From the NCBI RefSeq assembly GCF_017888565.1, contig NZ_JAGHFX010000001.1, positions 1-51,191 on the forward strand: DNA of 51,191 nt, read 5' to 3'. Position 1 is the first letter of the stretch; the number at the start of each line of letters is the position of its first letter. Made by a program: the position numbers and the translations under genes. Positions 25,958-37,060 of this stretch are shown piece after piece. This stretch comes from Clostridium sp. GTDB taxonomy: Bacteria > Bacillota > Clostridia > Clostridiales > Clostridiaceae. Under the pieces are notes generated by a model, which had not been told where the DNA came from, made no database searches, and worked only from the letters and a program-made list of their open reading frames with translations.

Positions 25958-28003
25958 TTAAAGCTGCTTTCTTTCAATTGCCTGCATACTAAATGACTCT
26001 ATTACGTCACCTTCTTTAAGATCATTAAATTTTTCAACACTTAAACCACACTCATAGCCAGTGTTTACTTCTTTTGCATCATCTTTAAATCTCTTAAGTG
26101 AAGCTAAAGTTGATTCAAATATTACTATTCCATCTCTTATAACTCTAACCTCTGAGTTTCTTATTATTTTACCATCTGTAACATAGCATCCAGCAATTGT
26201 TCCTACATTTGAAATTTTATAAACCATTCTTACTTCTGCTTTTCCATTTACTACTTCTTTATATTCTGGATCAAGCATTCCAATCATAGCTGATTTAACA
26301 TCTTCTATTGCGTCGTAAATTATTCTATATGTTTTAATGTCAACGCCTTCTTTATCTGCTATAACTGTTGCATTTGAATCAGGTCTTACATTAAATCCTA
26401 TAAGTAATGCATTTGAAGCTGTTGCAAGGGTAACATCTGTTTCAGTTATAGCACCAACACCACCGTGAATTACTCTTACCTTAACATCTTCTGTTGAAAG
26501 CTTTTCTAATGATTGCTTTATAGCTTGAACTGATCCTTGAACATCAGCCTTAACTATGATTCCAAGCTCTTTAACTGTTCCTTCTTGAATTTGACTATAT
26601 AAATCTTCAAGAGAAACTCTATTTGCTGAATGGAAGCTTTCATCTTTAATTTTTTGTCTTCTTGTTTCAGCCATATTTCTTGCTGTTTTTTCATCTTTAA
26701 CAACAGTAAATCTATCTCCTGCTGCTGGAACTTCTGAAAGTCCTAAAATTTCTACTGGAATAGAAGGACCTGCTGCTTTTATACTCTTTCCTTTATCATC
26801 AAACATAGCTCTTATTCTACCATATGTAGAACCAACTAAAATTGAATCTCCTACATGTAATGTACCATTTTGAATAAGTAATGTTGCAACTGCACCTCTA
26901 CCTTTGTCAAGTTTAGCTTCTATAACAGTACCCTTAGCTTTTCTCTTTGGATCTGCTTTAAGTTCTCCCATTTCTGATGTTAATAAAACCATTTCTAATA
27001 ATTGTTCTAAATTTTCGCCAGTTTTTGCTGATACAGGAACACATATAGTGTCTCCACCCCAGTCTTCAGCTACTAATTCATATTCAGTTAATTCTTGCTT
27101 AACTCTATCTATATTAGCTCCTGGTCTATCTATTTTATTTATAGCTACTATCATAGGAACTTCTGCTGCTTTACAGTGGCTAATAGCTTCTTTTGTTTGT
27201 GGCATTATACCATCATCTGCTGCAACAACTAATATAACTACATCTGTAACTTGAGCTCCTCTTGCTCTCATTGCTGTAAAGGCCTCATGTCCTGGTGTAT
27301 CTAAAAATGTTAATTTTTCACCATTTACATTTACAGTATAAGCTCCAATATGTTGAGTTATACCACCAGCTTCATGAGCTGTAACATTAGCTTTTCTTAT
27401 GGCATCTAATAATGAAGTCTTACCATGGTCAACGTGACCCATAACTGTAACTATAGGAGGTCTCTTAACTAGGTTTTCTTCTACAACTTCTTCTTCTTCA
27501 ACTACTTCTAACTCTTCTTTTTCTTCTTTTTTAACGACTAAGCATTCATACTTTTCACATACTTTTTCAGCTGTTGCAAAATCTATTTCCTGATTTATTG
27601 CAGCCATTACTCCTGTAAAAATAAGTGTTTTTATAACATCTGCAGTTGGCTTTCCAAGTTTTTCTGCAAGTTCTTTAACAGTTATAGTTTCACCAATTTC
27701 AACTACTCCTGATCCACCTTCACCAACTGATTCAACTACATCTTCTGCTTTCTTTTTCTTTCTCTTTTTAGCTTGATTATTAACTTCTTCAGCTAATATT
27801 TCTTCATATTCGTCAACTATAGTTTTATCTGTTGCTGATCCAGCCTCTCCAATTAATTCTTTAATTAATTCTGCATCTTCATCCTCTATAACGCTCATAT
27901 GATTTTTCACATCAACACTAAATTCATTCATTAATAATTCTATAAGTTCTTTTGAACTGATTTGCAGTTCCTTTGCCAATTCATATACTCTGATTTTTGA
28001 CAA
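25958..28003 (-). CDS. infB: Translation initiation factor IF-2
   Basis: IF-2 is the GTPase that brings fMet-tRNA to the ribosome. The start is most likely TTG at 28001-28003 ([14 protein letters not shown]), 5 bases after GGGGGTGAT. The in-frame GTG three codons upstream is inside that site. This gives 681 residues. Layout: IF2_N domains (about 1-50 and 100-155), a short Lys/Glu linker, then the G domain with Walker [13 protein letters not shown] (about 190), DTPGHEAF and NKID, and C-terminal domains II-IV. The N-terminal region is much shorter than in enteric IF-2, as usual for clostridia. Confidence 0.96.
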   Translation of the reverse strand: MSKIRVYELAKELQISSKELIELLMNEFSVDVKNHMSVIEDEDAELIKELIGEAGSATDKTIVDEYEEILAEEVNNQAKKRKKKKAEDVVESVGEGGSGVVEIGETITVKELAEKLGKPTADVIKTLIFTGVMAAINQEIDFATAEKVCEKYECLVVKKEEKEELEVVEEEEVVEENLVKRPPIVTVMGHVDHGKTSLLDAIRKANVTAHEAGGITQHIGAYTVNVNGEKLTFLDTPGHEAFTAMRARGAQVTDVVILVVAADDGIMPQTKEAISHCKAAEVPMIVAINKIDRPGANIDRVKQELTEYELVAEDWGGDTICVPVSAKTGENLEQLLEMVLLTSEMGELKADPKRKAKGTVIEAKLDKGRGAVATLLIQNGTLHVGDSILVGSTYGRIRAMFDDKGKSIKAAGPSIPVEILGLSEVPAAGDRFTVVKDEKTARNMAETRRQKIKDESFHSANRVSLEDLYSQIQEGTVKELGIIVKADVQGSVQAIKQSLEKLSTEDVKVRVIHGGVGAITETDVTLATASNALLIGFNVRPDSNATVIADKEGVDIKTYRIIYDAIEDVKSAMIGMLDPEYKEVVNGKAEVRMVYKISNVGTIAGCYVTDGKIIRNSEVRVIRDGIVIFESTLASLKRFKDDAKEVNTGYECGLSVEKFNDLKEGDVIESFSMQAIERKQL

Positions 28004-28018
28004 TAAAATCACCCCCGG

Positions 28019-28333
28019 TTAAATTTTAACTTTTTCCTCTTCGTAAAGGGTATAAAGTTTTTTAGCCATATTTTCGTCTGTTATAGCTAGTATTTTTACT
28101 TCTTCTCTTCCAATTGAAGTTCCTAACTCTTCTTTCGAAAAGTCTTCTATAAATTTTATGTCTTTTGCTATACAATGATTTTTAAACTTCTTTTTTGTAC
28201 TACTTGAAGCATCATTTGACATTATGAATAAAAAAATAGACTTTCTATTTCTTTGTTCATCACATTTACTATACCCTTCAACTAAATTTCCTGATCTTTT
28301 AGCTAGGCCTAGAAAATTAAAAAATTTATTCAT
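28019..28333 (-). CDS. ylxQ: L7Ae-family K-turn-binding protein YlxQ
   Basis: YlxQ-type proteins belong to the L7Ae/L30e/S12e/Gadd45 family that binds kink-turn RNA. The 104-residue protein shows FFNFLGLAKRSGNLVEGYSKC, which is the typical L7Ae start, then FLFIMSNDASSSTKKKF and EELGTSIGREEVKILAITD. It lies between rnpM and infB as in Bacillus and starts inside the last codons of rnpM (8-base overlap). The ATG at 28331-28333 was chosen over a TTG two codons upstream. Precise role unknown. Confidence 0.88.
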   Translation of the reverse strand: MNKFFNFLGLAKRSGNLVEGYSKCDEQRNRKSIFLFIMSNDASSSTKKKFKNHCIAKDIKFIEDFSKEELGTSIGREEVKILAITDENMAKKLYTLYEEEKVKI

Positions 28334-28592
28334 TTTCAATCTCTTCCCTTAATCTATTATATATAACTTCATCTATAGCTATATCTAAGTTTCTTGAAAG
28401 TCTTTTAGCTTTGAAAGCTTTTTCTAAACATTCTTTATCTTTACAAATATATGCACCTCTACCTGATTTTTTACCAGTTAAATCAACAGAAACTTCACCT
28501 TCTGGGCTTTTAACAACCCTTATAAGTTCCTTTTTAGGTTTCATCTCCATACATCCTGTGCACATTCTTAAAGGAATTTTCTTTACTTTCAT
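28326..28592 (-). CDS. rnpM: RNase P modulator RnpM (YlxR)
   Basis: YlxR-family RNA-binding protein, 88 residues, in the conserved nusA-ylxR-ylxQ-infB order. It carries the signature R-x-C-x-x-C (RMCTGCMEMKPKKELIRVV) and the GRGAYIC motif (about residues 44-50), followed by a helical KAKRLSRN segment. In B. subtilis YlxR was shown to bind the RNase P RNA and modulate its activity, hence the newer name; applying it here is by homology. GGGAGG precedes the ATG. Confidence 0.92.
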   Translation of the reverse strand: MKVKKIPLRMCTGCMEMKPKKELIRVVKSPEGEVSVDLTGKKSGRGAYICKDKECLEKAFKAKRLSRNLDIAIDEVIYNRLREEIENE

Positions 28593-28604
28593 AAAAATCC
28601 TCCC

Positions 28605-29687
28605 TTATTCTATAGTTTCTTCAACTGTTTCTTCTTTTAATGCATCTGCTTGGGATTTGCTTTTTATATCTATTTTCCAATTTGTTAACTTCGCTGCAAG
28701 TCTAACATTTTGCCCTTCTTTTCCTATTGCAAGTGATAATTGATTATCATCTACAACTACTTTTGCAGATTTTGTTTCTTCACAAGCAACAACTTCTAAA
28801 ACTTTTGAAGGGCTTAATGCTGCTGCTATAAATTCTTCTGGATCTTTGCTCCATTTTATTATGTCTATTTTTTCACCTTTAAGTTCGTTAACTATATTTT
28901 GAACTCTTGTTCCTTTTGGTCCAACACAGGCTCCCATTGGATCTACATTTTCATCATTTGAGTAAACTGCAATTTTACTTCTTGAACCAGCTTCTCTTGA
29001 AATGCTCTTAATTTCAACAACACCTTCATATATTTCAGGTACTTCTAATTCAAATAGTCTTTTTACTAATCCTGGATGAGTTCTTGAAACTAAAATTTGA
29101 GCTCCCTTTGATCCATTTTTAACTTCTACAACATATAGTTTTACTTTTTCATTAAATTTATATTCTTCTCTTGGAATTTGTTCATTTGGTCCAATAGACG
29201 TTTCTATTCTTCCAAGATTTACAAAGACATTACCTTTGTCTTTTCTTAAAACAGTTCCTGTAATTATGTCGTATTCTAACTCTTTGTATTCTGAATATAC
29301 TATGTTTCTTTCAGCTTCTCTTATTCTTTGAGTTACTACCCCTTTAGCAAGCTGAGCTGCTACTCTACCAAAATTCTTTGGAGTAACTTCTAAATCAACT
29401 ATATCATCAAGATCATATCTTGGGCTAACTTCTTTAGCTTCTTCTAAACTTATTTCAGTTACATCATCATAAACATCTTCAACTACTACCTTTTGAGCGT
29501 ATACATGAATTTCCCCTGTTTCTCTATTTATGCTTACTTTAACATTTTGTGCTGAAGTTGTTGGACTAGCGTAGTTCTTTTTATATGCTGCAACTAAAGC
29601 ATCCTCTATAGTAGTGAAAATTAAATCTTCGCTAATCCCCTTATCTTTAACAATTTCTTTAAGAGCACTTATAAACTCTTGGTTCAT
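28605..29687 (-). CDS. nusA: Transcription termination/antitermination protein NusA
   Basis: NusA binds RNA polymerase and affects pausing, intrinsic termination and antitermination. The 360-residue protein has the N-terminal polymerase-binding domain (1-125), S1 domain (about 135-200, GTVLRKDKGNVFVNLG) and two KH domains (about 205-345, GACVGPKGTRVQNIVNEL and LAIGKEGQNVRLAAKLT). It lacks the extra C-terminal acidic repeats of enteric NusA, as normal for Firmicutes. It is the second gene of the rimP operon, and may control that operon through the terminator in its leader. Confidence 0.97.
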   Translation of the reverse strand: MNQEFISALKEIVKDKGISEDLIFTTIEDALVAAYKKNYASPTTSAQNVKVSINRETGEIHVYAQKVVVEDVYDDVTEISLEEAKEVSPRYDLDDIVDLEVTPKNFGRVAAQLAKGVVTQRIREAERNIVYSEYKELEYDIITGTVLRKDKGNVFVNLGRIETSIGPNEQIPREEYKFNEKVKLYVVEVKNGSKGAQILVSRTHPGLVKRLFELEVPEIYEGVVEIKSISREAGSRSKIAVYSNDENVDPMGACVGPKGTRVQNIVNELKGEKIDIIKWSKDPEEFIAAALSPSKVLEVVACEETKSAKVVVDDNQLSLAIGKEGQNVRLAAKLTNWKIDIKSKSQADALKEETVEETIE

Positions 29688-29704
29688 TTCTAATATCCTC
29701 CTTA

Positions 29705-30163
29705 TTATATTTCCCCTTCTAAATTGGCTGATTTTATTTTATCTTTTGGAATTGTAATTAATTCATCAGCTTCGATAACAACTGAATCATCATTTACTTC
29801 CTTTAATATGCCTTTTAAATTTTTTCTTCCATTTAATGATTTTGTAAATCTAATCATTACTTCTTTTCCTATTTGCTTTTTAAAGTGATTGTCTGTAAAT
29901 AATGTTCTATTTAATCCTGGTGATGAAACTTCTAAAAAGTATGCTTCTTTAATTGGATCCTTTTCATCCATAACATCACTAACTCTTCTAGATAAGGCTT
30001 CACAATCAGATAAAGCTATACCACCATCTTTGTCAATATATATTCTTAAATAATATTCTCCATTTTCCTTTACATACTCAATATGATAAATTTCATAATT
30101 TAGTTCTTCAGCTATAGGTCTTACTAATTGATCAATAGTTTCTAATAATGCATCAACTTTCAT
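29705..30163 (-). CDS. rimP: Ribosome maturation factor RimP
   Basis: RimP is needed for assembly of the 30S head and body domains. The 152-residue protein shows the family's N-terminal alpha/beta domain (GGIALSDCEALSRRVSDVMDE, SPGLNRTLFTDNHFKKQIG) and a C-terminal SH3-like barrel (about 85-150). It is the first gene of the nusA-infB operon; AAGGAGGGT lies 6 bases before the ATG. The leader upstream carries a promoter and an intrinsic terminator. Confidence 0.95.
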   Translation of the reverse strand: MKVDALLETIDQLVRPIAEELNYEIYHIEYVKENGEYYLRIYIDKDGGIALSDCEALSRRVSDVMDEKDPIKEAYFLEVSSPGLNRTLFTDNHFKKQIGKEVMIRFTKSLNGRKNLKGILKEVNDDSVVIEADELITIPKDKIKSANLEGEI

Positions 30164-30228
30164 ATTAACCCTCCTTTACTATATTCAGTTTTTAATTTTA
30201 AAGTTTTACTAAATCTTAACTACTCTAT

Positions 30229-30253
30229 AAAAAAAGCAACTATTCGTAGTTGC
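30229..30253 (-). terminator. Leader terminator upstream of rimP-nusA (candidate attenuator)
   Basis: On the minus strand GCAACTA and TAGTTGC pair and are followed by seven Ts. It lies about 65 bases before the rimP start and downstream of a plausible promoter at 30328-30356. A second hairpin (GAGTGGG with CCCGCTC, 30267-30291) precedes it in the same leader. Confidence 0.85.
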
Positions 30254-30327
30254 AATTAAATAGAAAGAGCGGGCATTTATAACTCCCACTCACATTCTCT
30301 AGCTATTAGTAAATTACTTCTTTAATT

Positions 30328-30356
30328 ATCCTATCATAATTTCCTAATAAATACAA
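30328..30356 (-). promoter_or_regulatory. Candidate promoter for the rimP-nusA-infB operon
   Basis: On the minus strand TTGTAT (30351-30356) and TAGGAT (30328-30333) are 17 bases apart, with an extended TGA before the -10. The -10 is imperfect, so this is a moderate call. Confidence 0.55.
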
Positions 30357-30427
30357 GGGGTAGCAATTAAATTATTACGTTACTTATATTAATTACTTGC
30401 CCCATATATATTGTTTTTATACTTAAT

Positions 30428-33400
30428 TTAAAATAAAGATAATTGATTTGTTTCTGACATCCCTTCAAGGCATCCATGATTACTTAAAGTTTCTATTACG
30501 GTTTTTGAAACTTTTGATCTTACTCTTAAATCTTCCTTAGATATAAATTCCCCTTCTTTTCTTGCCTCTACTATACTTTTTGCTGCATTATCTCCAACAC
30601 CTTGAAGCGCACTTATAGGCGGTCTTATTCCATCTTTCTCAATTGTAAACTTTGTTGCTTCTGATATATACAAATCTACCTTTAAGAATTTAAGTCCTCT
30701 TGCATAAAGTTCATAGGAAAGTTCCAAAACAGTAATCAATCCTTTATCCTTTGCTGTAACTTTATTTCCAAGTTCATAAAGTTCATCTAATTTTGCTTTT
30801 ATTGCTCCTGGCCCTTTGCAAATAAGGTCTGCATCAAAATCATCTGCTCTTACAGTAAAATATGTTGCATAATAAGCTTCCGGATAATATACCTTAAAAT
30901 ATGCTATCCTTACAGCCATCATTACATAAGCGACAGCATGCCCCTTAGGGAACATGTATTTTATTCTTTTACATGACTCTATATACCAATCAGGAACATT
31001 ATTTTCCTTCATAGTTTTCTCAAATTCCTCTGTTAATCCCTTACCCTTTCTAACACTTTCCATTATAGTAAATGCCATCTTAGGTGGAACTCCAGCATAC
31101 ATTAAATAAACCATAATGTCATCTCTTGTGGATATACAATCTTTAAGTGTAGTATATCCTTCTTTTATGAAGTACTGTGCATTATTAAGCCATACATCTG
31201 TACCATGTGAAAGGCCAGATATTCTCACTAAATCAGCAAAACTTTTTGGTTGCGTATCTACAAGCATTCCTCTAACAAATTTTGTTCCAAATTCAGGGAG
31301 CCCATAACTACCAACTTCACATCCTAATTCATCCTTGGTTACTCCTAATGCTTCTGGTGAAGTAAATAGTGAAATAACCTTTTTATCATTTAATGGTATA
31401 GTTTTTGGATCAACTCCTGTTAAATCTTGAAGCATTCTAATCATGGTAGGATCGTCATGCCCCAGTATATCAAGTTTAAGTAGTCTTCCTGATATGGAGT
31501 GATAATCAAAATGTGTTGTAGTTACATCTGATGTTGGATCATCTGCTGGACGTTGTATTGGTGTAAAATTATAAATTTCATTATCACTTGGAACAACCAT
31601 AATACCACCTGGATGCTGCCCTGTTGTTCTTTTTATTCCTGTACACCCAATAGTTAGCCTTTCAATTTCAGCACTTGTGGCTCTAAGTTCTCTTTCATCT
31701 AAATATTTTCTTACATATCCATATGCTGTTTTTTCAGCAACGGTACCTATTGTTCCTGCTTTAAATACGTATCCTTTACCAAACAAAACTTCTGTGTATT
31801 TATGAATTTCTCCTTGGTTGTCACCAGAGAAGTTAAGATCTATATCTGGTTCCTTATCGCCTTCAAAGCCTAGGAAAGTTTCAAATGGTATATCATGACC
31901 ATCTTTTATATATTCAGCTCCACATTTTGGACAATCCTTATCCTCTAAATCAGCTCCAGAGCTTACAGAACCATCTAAGAAAAACTCAGAATTTTTACAA
32001 TTAGGACAAACATAATGTGGTGGTAACCCATTAACTTCAGTTATATTTGACATTGTTGCAACAAAGGATGATCCAACAGATCCTCTCGATCCAACTAAGT
32101 ATCCATCTGCTAAGGATTTTGCAACTAGCTTTTGTGCAATTAGATAAAGAACAGCATAACCATTATTTATAATTGAATTTAATTCCTTATCTAATCTTTT
32201 TTGAACAATTTCAGGTAGCGGATCTCCATAAATTGAGTGCACCTTTTCCATAGTCATTTCTCTTATTTCATCATCTGCACCTTCTATTTTAGGTGGATAT
32301 GTTTCATCTGGTATTGGTTTTAAAACATCTATTGAGTCTGCAACTTCTCCTGGATTAGTTATTACAACTTCTTTTGCCCCATCTATTCCTAAATAAGAAA
32401 ACTCTTTTAACATTTCTTCAGTAGTCTTTAAATATAAAGGGGGCTGCTTTTCAGAATCTGAAAAACCTTGTCCTGCCATTATTATTCTTCTAAAAACCTC
32501 ATCTTGCGGATCTAAAAAATGGACATCTCCCGTTGCTACTACTAGTTTATTAAGCTCTTTACCTAAATTATATATCTTAGTGTTTAAAATCCTAAGTTCT
32601 TCTTCATCTTTTACATTTCCCTTATTTATAAGATACTCATTATTGCCTATAGGCTGAATTTCTAAATAATCATAAAATGCCATAATTTCTTTCAATTCTT
32701 CATCTGATTTTCCATCTAAAACAGCTCTATATACCTCTCCTGCTTCACAAGCAGAACCAATAATAAGACCATCTCTCATTTCCATAAGCTTACTTTTTCT
32801 AACTCTCGGACTCTTATGAAAATTATCGATATGAGCTTCTGATACCAATTTATATAAGTTCTTCATTCCCTCCTGAGTCTTTGCAAAAATTATTATATGA
32901 TATGTCTTTTCCTTTTTAATATCCATTTTTTCAAGGAATTCTTTATTTAAATCATTAAGGCTATTCATATTTAATTCTTCAATCATCTTCTTAATAGCTA
33001 TCAAGAAAATTTCTGCTGTTGCTTTTGCATCATCAACTGCTCTATGATGATTTTCAAGCGAAACTCCAAGGTGTTTAGCTACTAGATTTAACTTAACTCT
33101 TTTTAATTCAGGATATAAAAATCTTGCGAGAGGAACAGTGTCTACTATAGTTGAATTGAATTCAAGACCTAAATCATTACAATTCTTTTTTATAAATCCG
33201 GTATCAAAAGCTGCATTATGGGCTACTACCGCACAACCATCTATAAACCCCATAAATTTAGGCAAAACAACCTCTATAGGGTCTGCATCTTGAACCATTT
33301 CATCTGTTATTCCTGTCAGTTCTGTTATCTTATAAGGAATTCTACATTTAGGATATACAAATTCACTAAATCTATCTATTACTTCTCTTCCCTTAATTTT

Positions 33401-34756
33401 CACAGCTCCTATTTCTATTATCTTATCATTTTTAGCTGAAAATCCTGTAGTTTCTATATCAAATACTATAAAAGTATCATCAAAACTTTGCCCCATATCA
33501 TTTAATGCTATTGGTATTCCATCATTAACTAAATATCCTTCTACTCCATATAGCACCTTTATTTTATTTTTTTTAGCTGCAATTTGAGCATCTGGAAAAG
33601 CTTGAACAACACCATGATCTGTTATTGCAATAGCTTTATGTCCCCACTTTGCTGCTCTTTCTATTATCTTAGTAGCTGATACAACACCATCCATGGCACT
33701 CATAGTAGTATGACAATGAAGCTCAACTCTTTTTTCCTCTGCTCCATCCATTCTTTCTATTTTACTCATTCTTAAGATATCTCTACCCATTATTACTACT
33801 TCTCTAGCATATGTATCATAAATAGCTTCTCCTCTTACTTTACAGTATAGGCCTTTCTTAACATTATCCAATACTTCTTCAGTTTCTTGTGGCTTTAAAA
33901 AGCATTTTACAGTTATTGAACTTGTATAATCTGTAATAAAGAAAGTTAATATAGTCTTACCTGTTTTAGTTTCAACTATATCTGTTTTGAACACTTCCCC
34001 TATAACAGCAACAACTCCTGAGGTCTCATCAATTTCCTTAATTGGAATAGCTTCTTGACTTATACCTCTACCTAAGATGCTATTTTCACTTTTAGGTTCT
34101 CTCTTAAATTCTCTTTTTTCATATGGCTTCTTAGGCTTAGAACTTTGCTTTTCCTCGCTAGGCTTAGTTGTAGACTGTGCCGAAATATTTCTACCACTGA
34201 AAATTTCTTTTAAAACTTCTTTTTCTTTTTCAAGCTTTTCAGTATAGTCATTTTCTACTTCTAGGCTGCTATCATACTCTAAAGTTATCTTAGATTTTAT
34301 TCCAAATATACTTTCTATCTTTAATGCTATTTGTTTTGGAATATCTTTTGTATTTAGATGCTCATTTATTTTCTCATATCCACTAGATATATTTATGGTA
34401 TTACCGCTAACAGTCTTCTTCCCTTTAGTAAGTACAGATTTAGATAAAGGAGCTTTTTTCATCACATCTTCTGTAACCTCAACCCAATGCTTTTCTACTA
34501 TTTCATTTAGTGTTAAATTTGATATATCTCTATAAAATAAAACTTCTATATTAATATCGATTCCTAATGTTTTCTTAATTGCTCTTTTAACTTCATCTTC
34601 TTCTTGATTATTTAAACCATCTTTTCCACGTAATACTACTTTTAGAAGATTGCTTTTCTTTAAAAACTGAAACTTTATTATATTTATTCCTTTATCTTCT
34701 AATGATTCATTTTTATTTATTTCTTTCTTTATAAGTTTTAAAGCATCTTCACTCAA
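30428..34756 (-). CDS. polC: DNA polymerase III subunit alpha, PolC type
   Basis: PolC is the main replicative polymerase of low-GC Gram-positives, with built-in proofreading. The 1442-residue protein has the expected order: N-terminal domains, OB fold (about 240-330), split PHP domain ([14 protein letters not shown], about 348), the inserted DEDD exonuclease ([12 protein letters not shown], about 425, to [11 protein letters not shown] and [11 protein letters not shown]), the second PHP part, a four-cysteine zinc site (CPNC...CPKC, about 925-955), and the palm with [10 protein letters not shown] (about 982), fingers and C-terminal helices. Length and blocks are normal. The strong GGAGGTG site precedes the ATG. 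The 208-base gap upstream is filled with repeats, separating it from ispG. Confidence 0.97.
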   Translation of the reverse strand: MSEDALKLIKKEINKNESLEDKGINIIKFQFLKKSNLLKVVLRGKDGLNNQEEDEVKRAIKKTLGIDINIEVLFYRDISNLTLNEIVEKHWVEVTEDVMKKAPLSKSVLTKGKKTVSGNTINISSGYEKINEHLNTKDIPKQIALKIESIFGIKSKITLEYDSSLEVENDYTEKLEKEKEVLKEIFSGRNISAQSTTKPSEEKQSSKPKKPYEKREFKREPKSENSILGRGISQEAIPIKEIDETSGVVAVIGEVFKTDIVETKTGKTILTFFITDYTSSITVKCFLKPQETEEVLDNVKKGLYCKVRGEAIYDTYAREVVIMGRDILRMSKIERMDGAEEKRVELHCHTTMSAMDGVVSATKIIERAAKWGHKAIAITDHGVVQAFPDAQIAAKKNKIKVLYGVEGYLVNDGIPIALNDMGQSFDDTFIVFDIETTGFSAKNDKIIEIGAVKIKGREVIDRFSEFVYPKCRIPYKITELTGITDEMVQDADPIEVVLPKFMGFIDGCAVVAHNAAFDTGFIKKNCNDLGLEFNSTIVDTVPLARFLYPELKRVKLNLVAKHLGVSLENHHRAVDDAKATAEIFLIAIKKMIEELNMNSLNDLNKEFLEKMDIKKEKTYHIIIFAKTQEGMKNLYKLVSEAHIDNFHKSPRVRKSKLMEMRDGLIIGSACEAGEVYRAVLDGKSDEELKEIMAFYDYLEIQPIGNNEYLINKGNVKDEEELRILNTKIYNLGKELNKLVVATGDVHFLDPQDEVFRRIIMAGQGFSDSEKQPPLYLKTTEEMLKEFSYLGIDGAKEVVITNPGEVADSIDVLKPIPDETYPPKIEGADDEIREMTMEKVHSIYGDPLPEIVQKRLDKELNSIINNGYAVLYLIAQKLVAKSLADGYLVGSRGSVGSSFVATMSNITEVNGLPPHYVCPNCKNSEFFLDGSVSSGADLEDKDCPKCGAEYIKDGHDIPFETFLGFEGDKEPDIDLNFSGDNQGEIHKYTEVLFGKGYVFKAGTIGTVAEKTAYGYVRKYLDERELRATSAEIERLTIGCTGIKRTTGQHPGGIMVVPSDNEIYNFTPIQRPADDPTSDVTTTHFDYHSISGRLLKLDILGHDDPTMIRMLQDLTGVDPKTIPLNDKKVISLFTSPEALGVTKDELGCEVGSYGLPEFGTKFVRGMLVDTQPKSFADLVRISGLSHGTDVWLNNAQYFIKEGYTTLKDCISTRDDIMVYLMYAGVPPKMAFTIMESVRKGKGLTEEFEKTMKENNVPDWYIESCKRIKYMFPKGHAVAYVMMAVRIAYFKVYYPEAYYATYFTVRADDFDADLICKGPGAIKAKLDELYELGNKVTAKDKGLITVLELSYELYARGLKFLKVDLYISEATKFTIEKDGIRPPISALQGVGDNAAKSIVEARKEGEFISKEDLRVRSKVSKTVIETLSNHGCLEGMSETNQLSLF

Positions 34757-34775
34757 ATAAAAACACCTCCTATAT

Positions 34776-34847
34776 AATTGATAATGGACAATTGATAGCG
34801 GAAAATTTAAAATGGAAAATTTAAGATGGACAATACAATTATCAATT
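34776..34847. repeat. Inverted repeat enclosing 14-bp tandem repeats, upstream of polC
   Basis: AATTGATAAT (34776-34785) and its complement ATTATCAATT (34838-34847) bracket three 14-bp units: GGAAAATTTAAAAT (34800-34813), GGAAAATTTAAGAT (34814-34827) and the diverged GGACAATACAATTA (34828-34841). Confidence 0.8.
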
Positions 34848-34890
34848 CAGATTTTAGTGTCTAATATTTGGTACTTAAACATTAACGAAA

Positions 34891-34916
34891 TAATTGACAA
34901 TGTAAAATGTCAATTA
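34891..34916. repeat. Palindrome and related ATTGACAATG repeats between polC and ispG
   Basis: TAATTGACA (34891-34899) and TGTCAATTA (34908-34916) form a 9-bp stem. A further related copy (minus-strand AATTGACAATGAATAATG) lies at about 34938-34958. ispG ends at 34965. Each resembles the units at 34776-34847. Confidence 0.75.
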
Positions 34917-34964
34917 AGTAGTTATTTAACTTAATTTTTCATTATTCATTGTCAATTATTTTAA

Positions 34965-36014
34965 TTACATATTTTCTATTTCTTTCATTAACTCTTCAAT
35001 TAAATCTTCTTCTTTTACTTTTTTAACGATTATACCTTTTTTAAAGATTAAACCTTCTCCTCTACCACCAGCAATTCCAATATCTGCTTCTCTTGCTTCT
35101 CCTGGTCCATTAACAGCACATCCCATTACAGCAACCTTAATATTTTTATTTATGCTTTCTAATTTTTTTTCAACTTCTTGTGCTATTTTTATAAGATTTA
35201 TTTGAGTTCTACCACAAGTTGGACAAGATATAAATTGTAATCCACTTTCTCTTAATTTTAAAGCTTTTAATATTTCTTTTGCAACCTTTATTTCTTCAAT
35301 TGGGTCACTAGTTAAAGATACCCTAACAGTATCACCTATACCTTCGGCTAAAAGTGTACCAAGTCCAATACTTGATTTTATTGTTCCTCTAAAAGGTGTT
35401 CCAGATTCTGTTACTCCTAGATGAAGAGGATAATTACAACTTTCACTCATTAGTCTATAAGCCTCTATCATCATTACAACATCAGATGATTTTATTGATA
35501 TAACTATATCATAAAACTCTAATTCTTCTAGTATCTTAACATGTCTTAAAGCTGATTCTACTAATCCCTTAGCAGTTGGTTTCCCATCTCTTTCTAAAAT
35601 ATCCTTTTCTAAAGATCCTGAATTTACACCAATTCTAATTGGTAAATTTTTAGCCTTTGCTGCTTCTGCAACTATTTTTACTTTTTCTATACTTCCAATA
35701 TTACCTGGATTTATTCTTAGGGCTGATACCCCATTTTCAATAGCTGCTAAAGCTAATTTATAATCAAAATGTATATCTGCAACTACAGGGATTGGTGAAT
35801 TTTCACATATCCCCTTTAGTGCCTCTGCAGCCTTCATATCAGGAACTGCACATCTTATTATTTCACATCCTGCTTTATATAAAGTATTTATTTGTTCTAA
35901 TGTAGCTTCTACATCTCTTGTATCTGTATTTGTCATTGATTGAATAGATACAGGAGCATCTCCTCCTATATAACAACTTCCAACCTTAACTTTTCTTGTT
36001 TTTTTTCTTTCCAT
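34965..36014 (-). CDS. ispG: 4-hydroxy-3-methylbut-2-en-1-yl diphosphate synthase
   Basis: IspG is the [4Fe-4S] enzyme of the MEP isoprenoid pathway that turns MEcPP into HMBPP. The 349-residue protein has the TIM-barrel start ([23 protein letters not shown]), substrate blocks ([15 protein letters not shown]) and the cluster cysteines in [10 protein letters not shown] (about residues 259-262) and [11 protein letters not shown] (about 296). It follows rseP by 13 bases and shares the unit with dxr, another MEP pathway gene. In Bacillus this slot between rseP and polC holds proS. Confidence 0.96.
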   Translation of the reverse strand: MERKKTRKVKVGSCYIGGDAPVSIQSMTNTDTRDVEATLEQINTLYKAGCEIIRCAVPDMKAAEALKGICENSPIPVVADIHFDYKLALAAIENGVSALRINPGNIGSIEKVKIVAEAAKAKNLPIRIGVNSGSLEKDILERDGKPTAKGLVESALRHVKILEELEFYDIVISIKSSDVVMMIEAYRLMSESCNYPLHLGVTESGTPFRGTIKSSIGLGTLLAEGIGDTVRVSLTSDPIEEIKVAKEILKALKLRESGLQFISCPTCGRTQINLIKIAQEVEKKLESINKNIKVAVMGCAVNGPGEAREADIGIAGGRGEGLIFKKGIIVKKVKEEDLIEELMKEIENM

Positions 36015-36027
36015 TTTCTTTTCTCTC

Positions 36028-37047
36028 CTAAAGTTGTATAGGGAATAATATATCTTTTATTGTAACTATAATCATAAGTCCAAAAAGTAGCATTATTCCA
36101 ACGTAGTTCATCGCCCCAACTATCTTATCTGGAACTTTTCTTCTTGTAATAAGCTCTATTAATAATATTACAGTCCATCCACCATCTAGTGCTGGGAATG
36201 GTAACATATTAAACACAGCTAAATTTATACTTATGAAAGCTATAAAATACATAAGATTCCATATACCATTTTTTGCGGCTTCACTAGACATTCTAATAAT
36301 AGATACCGGTCCCCCTACGTCCGTTTTAAAATTAACTTCTCCCATAATCATCATTTTTAAACTTTTATAAGTTTGACTAATTACTGATAGTGTTTCCTTG
36401 AAGCTTTGTTTAAAACTTTGCACAATACCTGGATTATCTACTCTTTCAAATCCAAAGCCTATCATGTATCTTTCCCTTCCATTTTCCTCTGTCAACTTAG
36501 GAGTAACAGTAACTTCCTTTTTCTCCCCACTTCTTTCAATTAAAAAGTTAATTGGATTATCTTTTGCAAGACTTATTCCTATTGTTAAATCATCTGCAGA
36601 AAATACTCTACTTCCATTAACTTTTAAGAATTTATCGCCTTCTTGTAACCCTGCCTCCATTGCTGGCATATTTTCAATTAAGCTATTTACCTTAGGTAAA
36701 CTATATCCAAACTTATTTAAAAACACTGTAAAGATAATTATAGCAAATAAGAAATTCATAGTTGCTCCTGCTATAATAACACTTATTCTTCTAAGAGGCG
36801 ATTTTGAAGAAAAGCTTCTTTCATCTTGAACCTCTTCTTCTTCTCCCATCATTTTAACATATCCTCCAATAGGAAACAAACCTATTGAATATTTTGTTTC
36901 TTTTCCTTGAGTAGAAAGTATTTTAGGTCCCATTCCAATAGCAAATTCTTCAACCTTTATTCCATTAACCTTTGCCATAATAAAATGCCCAAGTTCATGA
37001 ACTATTATAAGCAAACTAAATCCTAATAACGCATAGATTATATACAA
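36028..37047 (-). CDS. rseP: Site-2 intramembrane metalloprotease RseP/RasP
   Basis: This zinc protease cuts membrane proteins inside the bilayer, including anti-sigma factors and signal-peptide remnants. The 339-residue protein has the active-site HELGH at residues 17-21 in the first helix, a PDZ domain at about 125-205 ([20 protein letters not shown]), and the C-terminal helix with [11 protein letters not shown], which carries the third zinc ligand. The order dxr-rseP is conserved. RBS GGAGGAG overlaps the end of dxr region, 13 bases between genes. Confidence 0.95.
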   Translation of the reverse strand: MYIIYALLGFSLLIIVHELGHFIMAKVNGIKVEEFAIGMGPKILSTQGKETKYSIGLFPIGGYVKMMGEEEEVQDERSFSSKSPLRRISVIIAGATMNFLFAIIIFTVFLNKFGYSLPKVNSLIENMPAMEAGLQEGDKFLKVNGSRVFSADDLTIGISLAKDNPINFLIERSGEKKEVTVTPKLTEENGRERYMIGFGFERVDNPGIVQSFKQSFKETLSVISQTYKSLKMMIMGEVNFKTDVGGPVSIIRMSSEAAKNGIWNLMYFIAFISINLAVFNMLPFPALDGGWTVILLIELITRRKVPDKIVGAMNYVGIMLLFGLMIIVTIKDILFPIQL

Positions 37048-37060
37048 TATATCTCTCCTC

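Noticed and set aside
34776..34958. CRISPR array in the repeat-rich gap before polC
   Set aside because: Units are 14 bp or shorter, degenerate, in both orientations and have no spacers; no cas genes are near.
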